Below are positions 1-6,212 of a stretch of 7,012 nucleotides of DNA, piece after piece. Position numbers and translations under genes: made by a program. Source of the stretch: an uncultured Bacilli bacterium (GTDB lineage Bacteria > Bacillota_I > Bacilli_A > RF39 > UBA660); NCBI GenBank assembly GCA_947628325.1, contig CANQZL010000080.1, forward strand, positions 1-7,012, written 5' to 3'. The number at the start of each line of letters is the position of its first letter. Position 1 is the first letter of the stretch. Below the pieces are notes generated by a model. It did no database searches. It was given only the letters and a program-made list of their open reading frames with translations, and was not told the origin of the DNA.

Positions 1-7
1 AGAAGAT

Positions 8-36
8 AAAAGATAGATTATTATAATCTATTTTTT
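8..36 (+). terminator. Rho-independent terminator of an upstream gene outside the window
   Basis: TAGATTA (14-20) pairs with TAATCTA (24-30) around a TTA loop. The stem can extend outward through A-T and one G-T pair, and a run of six T follows at 31-36. The stem is AT-rich and so weak on its own, but it sits directly before a promoter-like element, as expected at the end of a preceding + strand transcript. The gene it would serve is not in the window. Confidence 0.5.
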
Positions 37-39
37 GTA

Positions 40-48
40 TGATATAAT
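40..48 (+). promoter_or_regulatory. Extended -10 promoter for the phosphodiesterase gene
   Basis: TGATATAAT reads as TG-N-TATAAT, a perfect extended -10 element. No good -35 hexamer lies 17 bp upstream, where the terminator stem sits; extended -10 promoters often do without one. The predicted transcript would begin near 55 and give a short leader before the ATG at 71. Confidence 0.5.
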
Positions 49-62
49 TGTAGAAGAAGTGA

Positions 63-67
63 GTGAT
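63..67 (+). promoter_or_regulatory. Ribosome binding site fixing the start at 71
   Basis: GTGAT, within GAGTGAT, matches the 3' part of the AGGAGGTGAT consensus and ends 3 nt before the ATG at 71. The same register is seen before trxB. The frame is open upstream to a TTG at 35, but the promoter at 40-48 lies inside those codons, so the ATG at 71 is preferred. Confidence 0.5.
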
Positions 68-70
68 AGT

Positions 71-1897
71 ATGGAAAAAAAGACTAAAGTAAAGGGTTTA
101 ATTAAATATAATTTAAAAACATTAATTGGTTTTGAAATTATTTATAAATTATTAACAGGGATTATCTTTGTACCATTATTTTTAAAGATATTTAATTTAA
201 TTGTTAAAGTAACAGGATATGACTATTTGACTTTTGAAAACGTTATAAGTTTTCTTATAAATCCTCTTACTATTATTATGATTCTTATTTTATTAATTTT
301 TATGACTTTTTATACTTTAATAGATATAAGTACAGTAATAATTATTTTAGATTGTTCTTATCAAAAGAAAAAAGTATCTATTAAAGAAGCTTTTATTATA
401 GCTATTAATAAAGCATTTAAAGTATTTAAGAAAAAGAATTTTTTAATTACTTTTATGATTATCTTTTTAATACCATTTTTACACTCTGGTATATCTGCAG
501 GATTTATAAGTAGTATATCTATACCAGAATTTATAATGGATTATATTACTCATAATACTTTATTATCTATTCTTTATTTAATACTTGTTGTATTCTTAAT
601 TTTTATTCTTTTAAAATGGTTATATACTACTCATTATTTTATATTAGAAGATAAAACATTTAAAGAGGCTCGTTTAAGTAGTTCTAAACTTAGTAATAAA
701 CATAAGATAAAGGATTTAGTAAGTATTGCTATTACACAGTTAGTTTTAGGTATTACATACTTTATATTTATTGTGGGAGGAATTACTTTATTAGTATTAT
801 TATCTAAAGTATTTAAAAATATTAACATATTAGGTAGTATTACATATACTATTATTTGGTTATTTATTGCTGTTATTTTTGTTATTTTAACATTATTATC
901 TACACCAATTAGTTATGGATGTATTAGTGTTTTATATTATAAACATAAAGAAAAAAATAATGAGGAAATTAAACATATAAAAATTGATAATAAAGAAATA
1001 AAGAAGAGTAATAAAGGATTTAAAATATTTAAATATGTTATGGGAGTTTTGGTTTTAATTAGTTGTACGCTTATGACTTATTTGGTTTTAAAGGGAGAAT
1101 TTAAAGTAAATGTTGATTATGAAAGAGTTCTTGAAGTAACAGCTCATCGTGGTGCTTCGATAATGTATCCTGAAAATACAATGAGTGCTTTTGTGGGTGC
1201 TAAGGAAATGGGTGCTGATTGGATAGAACTTGATGTACAACAAACAAAAGATAGAAAGATAATAGTACTACATGATACGAATTTAAAAAGAACAACTGGT
1301 GTTAATAAAAATACTTGGGAAACTACTTATGATGAAATAAAAGATTTAGATGCTGGTAGTTTTCTAGATGAAAAATTTAGTTATGAAAGAATACCTTTAT
1401 TTGAAGATGTTGTTAAATTTGCTAAAGAAAATAATATTAAATTAAATATTGAATTAAAACCTACTGGTAATGAAGTTGATTTTGAAAAAGATGTTATAGA
1501 TATAATTAATAAATATTCTTTTCAAGATATGTGTGTTATTACTTCACAAGTTTATGAAGTATTAGAAAATGTTAAAAATTATAGTACAGTAGTAAAAACT
1601 GTTTATGTAATGAGTTTGGCTTATGGAGATATTATGCAATTAGATGCTGCTGATAATTTTAGTATTGAAGCTTCAAGTGCTACGAAAGTTCTAGTAAATA
1701 ATGTACATAAAGCTGGAAAAGAATTATATGTTTGGACGATTAATACTAAAGAAAATATTGATAAGATGATAGATTTAAATGTTGATAATATTATTACAGA
1801 TAATATTACGTTAGCTAAAGATATTATAAATAATAGACAACCTAATAATTTAATAGCAAGATATATAAATTTTATGAATGATTTAGTTAAGGGATAA
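71..1897 (+). CDS. Membrane-anchored glycerophosphodiester phosphodiesterase (GDPD)
   Basis: The product (608 residues from the ATG at 71) should hydrolyse glycerophosphodiesters, from deacylated phospholipids or possibly lipoteichoic-acid-type polymers, to glycerol 3-phosphate and an alcohol. The first roughly 320 residues hold about six hydrophobic helices, resembling the GDPD-associated membrane domain, followed by a basic linker and another membrane segment at about 332-352. The catalytic domain runs from about 355 to 590. It has HRGA with catalytic His359, PENT just after, metal ligands Glu386 and Asp388 in IELDV, His401 in LHD, Glu461 in IELKP, and the late VWTIN and NIITDN strands. All core residues are present, so it should be active, probably facing outside. 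An upstream TTG (35) is a less likely start because a promoter overlaps it. No terminator follows, so it may be co-transcribed with the next gene. The family call is secure; the physiological substrate is inferred. Confidence 0.93.
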   Translation: MEKKTKVKGLIKYNLKTLIGFEIIYKLLTGIIFVPLFLKIFNLIVKVTGYDYLTFENVISFLINPLTIIMILILLIFMTFYTLIDISTVIIILDCSYQKKKVSIKEAFIIAINKAFKVFKKKNFLITFMIIFLIPFLHSGISAGFISSISIPEFIMDYITHNTLLSILYLILVVFLIFILLKWLYTTHYFILEDKTFKEARLSSSKLSNKHKIKDLVSIAITQLVLGITYFIFIVGGITLLVLLSKVFKNINILGSITYTIIWLFIAVIFVILTLLSTPISYGCISVLYYKHKEKNNEEIKHIKIDNKEIKKSNKGFKIFKYVMGVLVLISCTLMTYLVLKGEFKVNVDYERVLEVTAHRGASIMYPENTMSAFVGAKEMGADWIELDVQQTKDRKIIVLHDTNLKRTTGVNKNTWETTYDEIKDLDAGSFLDEKFSYERIPLFEDVVKFAKENNIKLNIELKPTGNEVDFEKDVIDIINKYSFQDMCVITSQVYEVLENVKNYSTVVKTVYVMSLAYGDIMQLDAADNFSIEASSATKVLVNNVHKAGKELYVWTINTKENIDKMIDLNVDNIITDNITLAKDIINNRQPNNLIARYINFMNDLVKG

Positions 1898-1962
1898 GAA
1901 AAGTAAGTGTAAAATTAATTTCTATATTTAGTTTATCTTAATAAATTATGATAATATTAAAT

Positions 1963-1970
1963 AAGAGGTG
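1963..1970 (+). promoter_or_regulatory. Ribosome binding site fixing the start at 1978
   Basis: AAGAGGTG lies 7 nt before the ATG at 1978. An earlier in-frame ATG at 1948 would place this site inside the coding region and has no comparable site of its own, so 1978 is taken as the start. Confidence 0.7.
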
Positions 1971-1977
1971 TTATAAT

Positions 1978-2598
1978 ATGAAAACTTTTGAGGAATTGAA
2001 AGAAGAACTAGCTAGTGAAATATCACATGTTTTAGGTAATGTTATGTATGAGATGCATATAGGTAATAATAGTGATTCTAAAAAGACATCACTTATTATG
2101 TCAGCTCAAAATTTACAAAATTATTTAGATTTTATTGATGAGGTAACTACTATTGAAATAGGTGCTGATACAAATGCTCTTATTAAATTTATTGAAAGCA
2201 ATAAAAATGAATTTATTAAAAATTTTGATAATGCTGTTATAGATTTTCGTAGTGGACCTTTTGGAATATTAATGAATAAATTAGGTCTTACTTCACAAGA
2301 TTTAGAGTGTTTTAGAAATAATATTTTAGCTAATGGAACTGCTGATAATTTTAGACAACATATTAATGCTAACTTTGGAACAAATATTCCTTTATCAGGA
2401 GTTTTAGAAAATCTGTTAGAAAATTATAATAAAGCTTTGCAAAGTGGGAATGACTTAGAAATTGCTCAAGCTTTTGTAAATTTAAGAGAAGCACAAAGAG
2501 ATGCTGGTGTTTTAAGTAATGGTGGAGTGTTTAATCTTCTAGCCTATGATAAAGAATATCAACATGCTAAAGAATTGAGTGCTAGTAAAACATTGTAA
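1978..2598 (+). CDS. Hypothetical soluble, mostly helical protein
   Basis: I do not recognise this 206-residue protein. It has no signal peptide, membrane segment or cysteine cluster, so it is probably cytoplasmic. The N-terminus (MKTFEELKEELASEI) is a charged amphipathic helix, and much of the rest reads as helices rich in Asn, Leu, Ala and Glu (for example around 45-95 and 145-180). I see no catalytic motif and no nucleotide-binding loop. The reading frame is long, has a good ribosome binding site, ends in tandem stops (TAATAA) and is followed by a strong terminator, so it is very likely a real gene. It lies 80 bp after the phosphodiesterase gene with no terminator between and no clear -35/-10 pair, which favours read-through transcription. 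That arrangement alone does not establish a shared function. Confidence 0.8.
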   Translation: MKTFEELKEELASEISHVLGNVMYEMHIGNNSDSKKTSLIMSAQNLQNYLDFIDEVTTIEIGADTNALIKFIESNKNEFIKNFDNAVIDFRSGPFGILMNKLGLTSQDLECFRNNILANGTADNFRQHINANFGTNIPLSGVLENLLENYNKALQSGNDLEIAQAFVNLREAQRDAGVLSNGGVFNLLAYDKEYQHAKELSASKTL

Positions 2599-2638
2599 TA
2601 AAAAATATTTGTATTCTTAAATATTAATATCATAATTT

Positions 2639-2674
2639 TAAAAGTAAATCTTGGTTGATTTACTTTTATTTTTT
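2639..2674 (+). terminator. Strong Rho-independent terminator
   Basis: AAAAGTAAATC (2640-2650) pairs perfectly with GATTTACTTTT (2657-2667) around the loop TTGGTT. One further T-A pair closes the base, and a T-rich tail runs to 2674. It separates the phosphodiesterase/hypothetical unit from the bile salt hydrolase operon. Confidence 0.85.
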
Positions 2675-2696
2675 AAATTATATTTATAATTTATAG

Positions 2697-2702
2697 TATA
2701 AT
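2697..2702 (+). promoter_or_regulatory. -10 element of the bile salt hydrolase-trxB operon
   Basis: This is a perfect TATAAT 40 bp before the start codon and just after the terminator, where a new promoter is needed. The region 17 bp upstream (TAAATT) is a poor -35. No TG extension and no obvious operator repeat is seen, so bile-responsive control cannot be read from the sequence. Confidence 0.4.
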
Positions 2703-2736
2703 AAAAATATAAGTTAATTGTTAAGGAGGAATAATT

Positions 2737-3711
2737 ATGTGTACAGCAGCAACTTATTATACTAAAGATCATTATTTTGGGAGGAATTTAGATTTAGAAT
2801 ATTCTTATAAAGAAACAGTAACAATAACACCTAGAAATTATCCTTTAAATTTTAGAAAGGCAAAAAAATTAAACAATCATTATGCGATTATTGGAATGGC
2901 TTATGTAGCTAATGATTACCCTTTATATTATGATGCTATTAATGAAAAGGGGTTAGGTATGGCAGGATTAAATTTTCCACTTAATGCTGATTATAAAGAA
3001 GAACAAAGTAATAAAGATAATATAGCTCCTTTTGAATTTATACCTTGGATACTATCACAATGTTCTAATATAGCTGAAGCAAAAAAATTATTAGATAATA
3101 TTAATATTGCAAATATAAATTTTAGTGATGAACTTCCAGCTTCACCATTACATTGGATTATAGCTGACAAAGAGTGTTCTATTACTGTAGAAAGTGTTAA
3201 AGATGGATTAAAAGTTTATGATAATCCAGTAGGAATTCTTACTAATAATCCTACTTTTGATATTCATATGTTTAATTTAAATAACTATATGGGATTGTCT
3301 ATAGAACAACCAGCTAATAATTTTTCAAAGAATTTAGATTTGGTACCATATAGTAGAGGAATGGGTGGTTTAGGATTACCTGGAGATTTATCTTCTGCCT
3401 CAAGATTTGTTAAAGCAGTATTTACTAAAATGAATTCTTTATCAGGTGATAGTGAGTCTGAAAGTATAAGTCAATTCTTTCATATTTTAGAATCAGTTTA
3501 TCAACAAAGAGGATGTGTACATATGGGAGAAGATAAATATGAAATAACTATTTATAGTTCTTGTTGTAATATGGATAAAGGTATATATTACTATATAACA
3601 TATGAGAATAGTCAGATTACAGCAGTAAATATGTATAATGAGAATTTAGATAGTGATAAGTTAGTTAATTATGATTTAATAAAAGGGCAACAAATATATC
3701 AACAAAACTAG
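2737..3711 (+). CDS. bsh: Bile salt hydrolase (choloylglycine hydrolase, Ntn family)
   Basis: This 324-residue cytoplasmic enzyme should cleave the amide bond of glycine- or taurine-conjugated bile acids. It starts MCT, so removal of Met1 exposes Cys2 as N-terminal nucleophile. Recalling the Clostridium perfringens enzyme (Cys2, Arg18, Asp21, Asn82, Asn175, Arg228), the equivalents here are Cys2, Arg16 and Asp19 in GRNLD, Asn79 in AGLNFP, Asn170 in LTNNPTFD and Arg223 in SASRFV. Asn79, where penicillin V acylases typically carry Tyr, and the GLGLPGD-SRFV segment favour bile salt hydrolase over penicillin V acylase. Length is normal for the family and there is no signal peptide. The ribosome binding site AAGGAGGA (2723-2730) is the best in the window and suggests high expression. 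It is the first gene of an operon with trxB. Preference for glycine or taurine conjugates cannot be read here. Adjacent cysteines occur at 276-277. Confidence 0.93.
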   Translation: MCTAATYYTKDHYFGRNLDLEYSYKETVTITPRNYPLNFRKAKKLNNHYAIIGMAYVANDYPLYYDAINEKGLGMAGLNFPLNADYKEEQSNKDNIAPFEFIPWILSQCSNIAEAKKLLDNINIANINFSDELPASPLHWIIADKECSITVESVKDGLKVYDNPVGILTNNPTFDIHMFNLNNYMGLSIEQPANNFSKNLDLVPYSRGMGGLGLPGDLSSASRFVKAVFTKMNSLSGDSESESISQFFHILESVYQQRGCVHMGEDKYEITIYSSCCNMDKGIYYYITYENSQITAVNMYNENLDSDKLVNYDLIKGQQIYQQN

Positions 3712-3716
3712 GTGAT
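3710..3716 (+). promoter_or_regulatory. trxB ribosome binding site overlapping the bsh stop codon
   Basis: AGGTGAT begins inside the bsh stop codon (TAG, 3709-3711) and ends 3 nt before the trxB ATG. Terminating ribosomes would sit on this site, so translation of the two genes is probably coupled. Confidence 0.7.
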
Positions 3717-3719
3717 ACA

Positions 3720-4613
3720 ATGTATGATTTAATTATTGTAGGAGCAGGACCAGCAGGGTTAACTAGTGCTTTATATGCATTAAGAGCTAATAAGAAAGTT
3801 TTAATTTTAGAAGCTAAATGTTATGGTGGACAGATTATTAATGCTAATGTAATAGAAAATTATCCTGGAATAGATAGAATATCTGGTTTTGACTTTGCAA
3901 CAAATTTATATAATCAAGTGTTAAAACTTGGAGGAATAATCAAGTACGAAATAGTTAATAAAATTGAAAAAGATAAGATAGTAATAACTAATAAAAGTAA
4001 ATATCAAGGTAGAGCTGTTATAATTGCTACGGGAGCTATTAATAGAAAATTAAATATTGATAATGAAGAAAAATTAATAGGTAAAGGAGTTTCTTATTGT
4101 GCAACTTGTGATGGTAACTTGTATAAAGATAAAATAGTTGCAGTAGTAGGTGGAGGAAATACAGCATTAGAAGATGCTCTATATTTAGCTGATATTGTAA
4201 ACAAAGTTTATTTAATACATAGAAGAGATGAGTTCAGAGGAGAAAGTAAGTATCTTAATGAATTAAAAAATAAACATAATGTTGATTTTATTTTAAATAC
4301 TGAGATTGAAAGGATAAATGGTAGTGAGAAATTAGAAAGTATTACTATTAAAAATAAGCAAAATGAAAGTAAGGAATTAAAAATAGATGGTCTTTTTATA
4401 GCAATAGGTCAAATTCCTAGTAATGAGGCATTTTCTGATATTGTTGATATTGATGATAATGGATATATTAAGACATTGGATGGTGTTCATACTAAAACAA
4501 AGAGTATTTATGTAGCAGGTGATACGAGAGTTAAAGACTTAAGACAACTTACGACAGCAGTTAGTGATGGAAGTATAGCAGCTACTTTAGCTATAAAAGA
4601 AATGGAAATTTAA
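3720..4613 (+). CDS. trxB: Thioredoxin reductase (NADPH, FAD)
   Basis: This 297-residue cytoplasmic flavoenzyme passes electrons from NADPH through FAD and a redox disulfide to thioredoxin. The FAD-binding fold starts with GAGPAG (8-13), a terminal-strand Glu31 and GGQ (36-38). The redox centre is CATC-D (Cys127, Cys130). The nucleotide-binding domain follows, with GGGNTA (144-149) and HRRDEFR (167-173), the pattern of NADPH-using low-molecular-weight TrxR. The C-terminal FAD segment has AGD (266-268) followed by LRQLTTAVSDG. All motifs are intact and the length is slightly short for the family (usually about 305-320). It is the second gene of a two-gene operon with bile salt hydrolase, with an 8 bp gap and probable translational coupling. 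No thioredoxin gene is in the window. The pairing might help keep the hydrolase cysteine reduced, but this is inference. Confidence 0.95.
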   Translation: MYDLIIVGAGPAGLTSALYALRANKKVLILEAKCYGGQIINANVIENYPGIDRISGFDFATNLYNQVLKLGGIIKYEIVNKIEKDKIVITNKSKYQGRAVIIATGAINRKLNIDNEEKLIGKGVSYCATCDGNLYKDKIVAVVGGGNTALEDALYLADIVNKVYLIHRRDEFRGESKYLNELKNKHNVDFILNTEIERINGSEKLESITIKNKQNESKELKIDGLFIAIGQIPSNEAFSDIVDIDDNGYIKTLDGVHTKTKSIYVAGDTRVKDLRQLTTAVSDGSIAATLAIKEMEI

Positions 4614-4637
4614 AAAAGGCAAGTAATTGCCTTTTTA
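4612..4637. terminator. Bidirectional terminator between trxB and the PrsW-family gene
   Basis: AAAAAGGCAA (4613-4622) pairs perfectly with TTGCCTTTTT (4627-4636) around GTAA. T tracts lie on the 3' side for both strands. It overlaps the trxB stop codon at its left edge and the stop codon of the converging - strand gene at its right edge, so one hairpin ends both transcripts. Confidence 0.85.
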
Positions 4638-5405
4638 TAGTTTATTGCCACAATTTGGGCAAAAATTGCCGTCACTAAATGTTCCACATTTACTACAAAC
4701 TTTATCTTTTAAAGATTTGGTAACTCGTGAAAATTGTTTAATAGTTTTAAAAGATTTAATATATAAGAAAATAACAAAAATAAAGTAAAATAATATAAGA
4801 ATATAATTTTCTGTTAATAAACTATAATCAAAAGTTCCGTGAACTAGAACAGGGACTAAAAAACTTAAGAACATATTTTTATTTTTAAACTTGTAATTGT
4901 TAGCAACATCAGCTTGTTTAGCTAATCCATAATAATATCCCATAAAAATAGAAAAGAAGAAATGACCTGGAACAGATAAAATGGCTCTTAATATTGCTAC
5001 TGTTAAACCACCATTTATTACATATAAAACATTTTCAACTGTGGCAAATCCTAAAGATATAAAGGCGGCATAAACAAGAGCATCAAAGATGTGAGTAAAA
5101 TTTTTGTTTTTCCAAGTAGCCAGCCTTAACATTAACCATTTAGATCCTTCTTCAATAACACCAACACCTATATAAGTAGAAATGAATAATTTAAAGTAAC
5201 CATCTTCTCTTTCGGCATTTAAAATCGGAAAAATTTCACCAAGACTTAATGAAAGAGCTAAAGTTATTATAACTGCTACTATTCCTAGTAAGAATAATTT
5301 AATTAAAAGGGAACCTGGTTCTTTTTCTACTTTATCTTTATTATAGATATATTGTCCTAATAAAATTGAAGGCAAAATTGATAAAAATAATACTAAATAG
5401 TTCAT
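4635..5405 (-). CDS. PrsW-family intramembrane protease with C-terminal zinc ribbon
   Basis: This 256-residue membrane protein has about seven hydrophobic helices (roughly 1-21, 33-55, 71-93, 105-130, 134-162, 178-197 and 201-219). The PrsW (M82) signature is present: EEGSK with Glu85, Glu86 and Lys89; Asp108; Glu124-Asn125 in ATVEN; His148 in VPGHF; and His189 with Asp193 in VHGTFD. In Bacillus subtilis, PrsW cleaves the anti-sigma factor RsiW to start an envelope stress response. No anti-sigma factor or sigma factor gene is next to this one, so its target is unknown and no symbol is given. After the last helix comes a basic linker and a zinc ribbon, CSKC (237-240) and CPNC (249-252), which is extra to the minimal protease. 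The start is supported by AGGTGG (5410-5415). It converges on trxB and shares that gene's terminator. Confidence 0.9.
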   Translation of the reverse strand: MNYLVLFLSILPSILLGQYIYNKDKVEKEPGSLLIKLFLLGIVAVIITLALSLSLGEIFPILNAEREDGYFKLFISTYIGVGVIEEGSKWLMLRLATWKNKNFTHIFDALVYAAFISLGFATVENVLYVINGGLTVAILRAILSVPGHFFFSIFMGYYYGLAKQADVANNYKFKNKNMFLSFLVPVLVHGTFDYSLLTENYILILFYFIFVIFLYIKSFKTIKQFSRVTKSLKDKVCSKCGTFSDGNFCPNCGNKL

Positions 5406-5420
5406 ACTACCACCTATTCT

Positions 5421-5449
5421 ATTATATTAGAAAATATAAAAAAATTAAA
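5421..5449 (-). promoter_or_regulatory. Promoter of the PrsW-family gene
   Basis: On the - strand, TATAAT (5421-5426) is preceded at 17 bp by TTTAAT (5444-5449), a weak -35. It lies between the terminator of the preceding - strand gene and the ribosome binding site, so the protease gene is probably transcribed separately from the surface protein gene. Confidence 0.45.
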
Positions 5450-5483
5450 TGAGTAAGTAGTAATATGTAAAAAATATTTTCAT

Positions 5484-5506
5484 AAAAAAAGGCTGTTTTA
5501 TGCCTT
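5484..5506 (-). terminator. Terminator of the surface protein gene, overlapping its stop codon
   Basis: On the - strand AAGGC (5502-5506) pairs with GCCTT (5489-5493), followed by a T run (5484-5488). The 8-nt loop contains the TAA stop codon (5498-5500). The stem is short but G+C-rich for this sequence. Confidence 0.65.
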
Positions 5507-6154
5507 CTTAAAATAATATCTAAGTCCTATTACAGCTATAGTTATAAGACCTAGGTAAAATAATATATTGATATCTCCAGTATTGGGGTTTTCTTCTAAA
5601 ATGGTTTTGGCGATTTCTGGAGACCAAACTTTATCTTTACCATTAACATCTAATAAAGTAATTTTTTCAGGATCAATTTCAATTATAACAAATTGATTAT
5701 TTTTATTATCTTCATTCCAATCAAATGAATATTTATATGTTAATTTTTGACCTCTTAAAAGAGCATTTTTTAGATTTGTTGTTGTAATTCCAACATAATC
5801 TCTATAAAATGAGGCTTTTACTTCTGTTGTTTTACTATCTGGTGTTGTAACTTTAAATTTTGAATCATTATCGTCAGTTGGCTCATTAACTTCAAAACCT
5901 ATCCAAGCAGCAGGACCTGGTCTTTTACCATCCGTTGCATTATCATCTTCTTCTAACATTTTAAAAGTTGATACTCCATACTTTATGGTTGTTGTGTCAC
6001 CATTTGTTTCAATGGTTCCTTTTCCAGATGTAAGTGAATCTCCAGCATCACTAGTAATGTCTTTTACAGTTCCATAATTGCTAGCGGCAAAGACATTAGG
6101 AGATAACGCTAGCATCATTATAATGATAAATAATAACATTATAATTCTTTTCAT
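5498..6154 (-). CDS. Secreted surface protein with NPNTG sortase sorting signal
   Basis: This 218-residue protein has the layout of a cell-wall-anchored protein. A signal peptide covers about 1-23: a basic start (MKR), a long hydrophobic stretch, and VFA as the likely cleavage site before Ala24. The mature part (about 24-186) is acidic, rich in Thr, Asp and Asn, lacks cysteine and reads as mostly beta strands. I do not recognise it as a named domain. The C-terminus is a textbook sorting signal: NPNTG (189-193), a hydrophobic segment (about 195-211) and a basic tail ending KKA. A class B sortase gene lies divergently 58 bp away and is the natural candidate to cleave it and attach it to peptidoglycan. 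The start has AAGGAG (6162-6167) at 7 nt. What the exposed domain binds is unknown. The single short domain suggests a protein at or near the wall surface rather than a long adhesin. Confidence 0.85.
   Translation of the reverse strand: MKRIIMLLFIIIMMLALSPNVFAASNYGTVKDITSDAGDSLTSGKGTIETNGDTTTIKYGVSTFKMLEEDDNATDGKRPGPAAWIGFEVNEPTDDNDSKFKVTTPDSKTTEVKASFYRDYVGITTTNLKNALLRGQKLTYKYSFDWNEDNKNNQFVIIEIDPEKITLLDVNGKDKVWSPEIAKTILEENPNTGDINILFYLGLITIAVIGLRYYFKKA
5576..5590 (-). other. NPNTG sortase recognition motif
   Basis: These codons give Asn-Pro-Asn-Thr-Gly at residues 189-193 of the surface protein, just before its C-terminal membrane segment. Class B sortases classically use NP-x-T-[NG]-type signals (NPQTN in Staphylococcus aureus). 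Cleavage is expected between Thr192 and Gly193. Confidence 0.8.
6118..6145 (+). promoter_or_regulatory. Possible sortase promoter inside the divergent gene's start region
   Basis: TTATAA (6118-6123) and TATAAT (6140-6145), 16 bp apart, face the sortase gene and would start a transcript near 6152 with a leader of about 60 nt. A second TATAAT lies at 6119-6124 with a poor -35. The sequence is so AT-rich that such matches arise by chance, so this is tentative. Confidence 0.3.
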
Positions 6155-6212
6155 AAATCGACTCCTTTTTTCATAATAATATTTTAGTCATTAATACAAG
6201 AGGTGAATAAAT

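Noticed and set aside
35..70. TTG start giving the phosphodiesterase 12 more residues
   Set aside because: The extended -10 promoter (40-48) falls inside those codons, and the ATG at 71 has a plausible ribosome binding site.
634..828. A 64-codon open frame on the - strand
   Set aside because: It lies wholly inside the membrane domain of the phosphodiesterase gene, has no ribosome binding site or family resemblance, and is an antisense shadow.
1946..1957. TATGAT/GATAAT as a promoter for the hypothetical gene
   Set aside because: There is no acceptable -35, and the transcript would start almost on the ribosome binding site. Such matches are common by chance in this AT-rich sequence.
1948..1977. 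Earlier ATG for the hypothetical protein
   Set aside because: The good ribosome binding site (1963-1970) lies downstream of it and serves the ATG at 1978.
2737..3711. Penicillin V acylase instead of bile salt hydrolase
   Set aside because: Asn79 sits where penicillin V acylases typically have Tyr, and the surrounding segments resemble the Clostridium perfringens bile salt hydrolase closely. Some cross-activity remains possible.
3720..4613. Ferredoxin-dependent or NADPH-independent flavoprotein reductase
   Set aside because: GGGNTA and HRRDEFR, typical of NADPH-binding thioredoxin reductase, are intact.
5498..6154. NEAT haem-binding domain in the sortase substrate
   Set aside because: I considered it because S. 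aureus SrtB anchors a NEAT protein, but no SxxxxY helix or YxxxY haem-ligand pattern is visible in residues 24-186.
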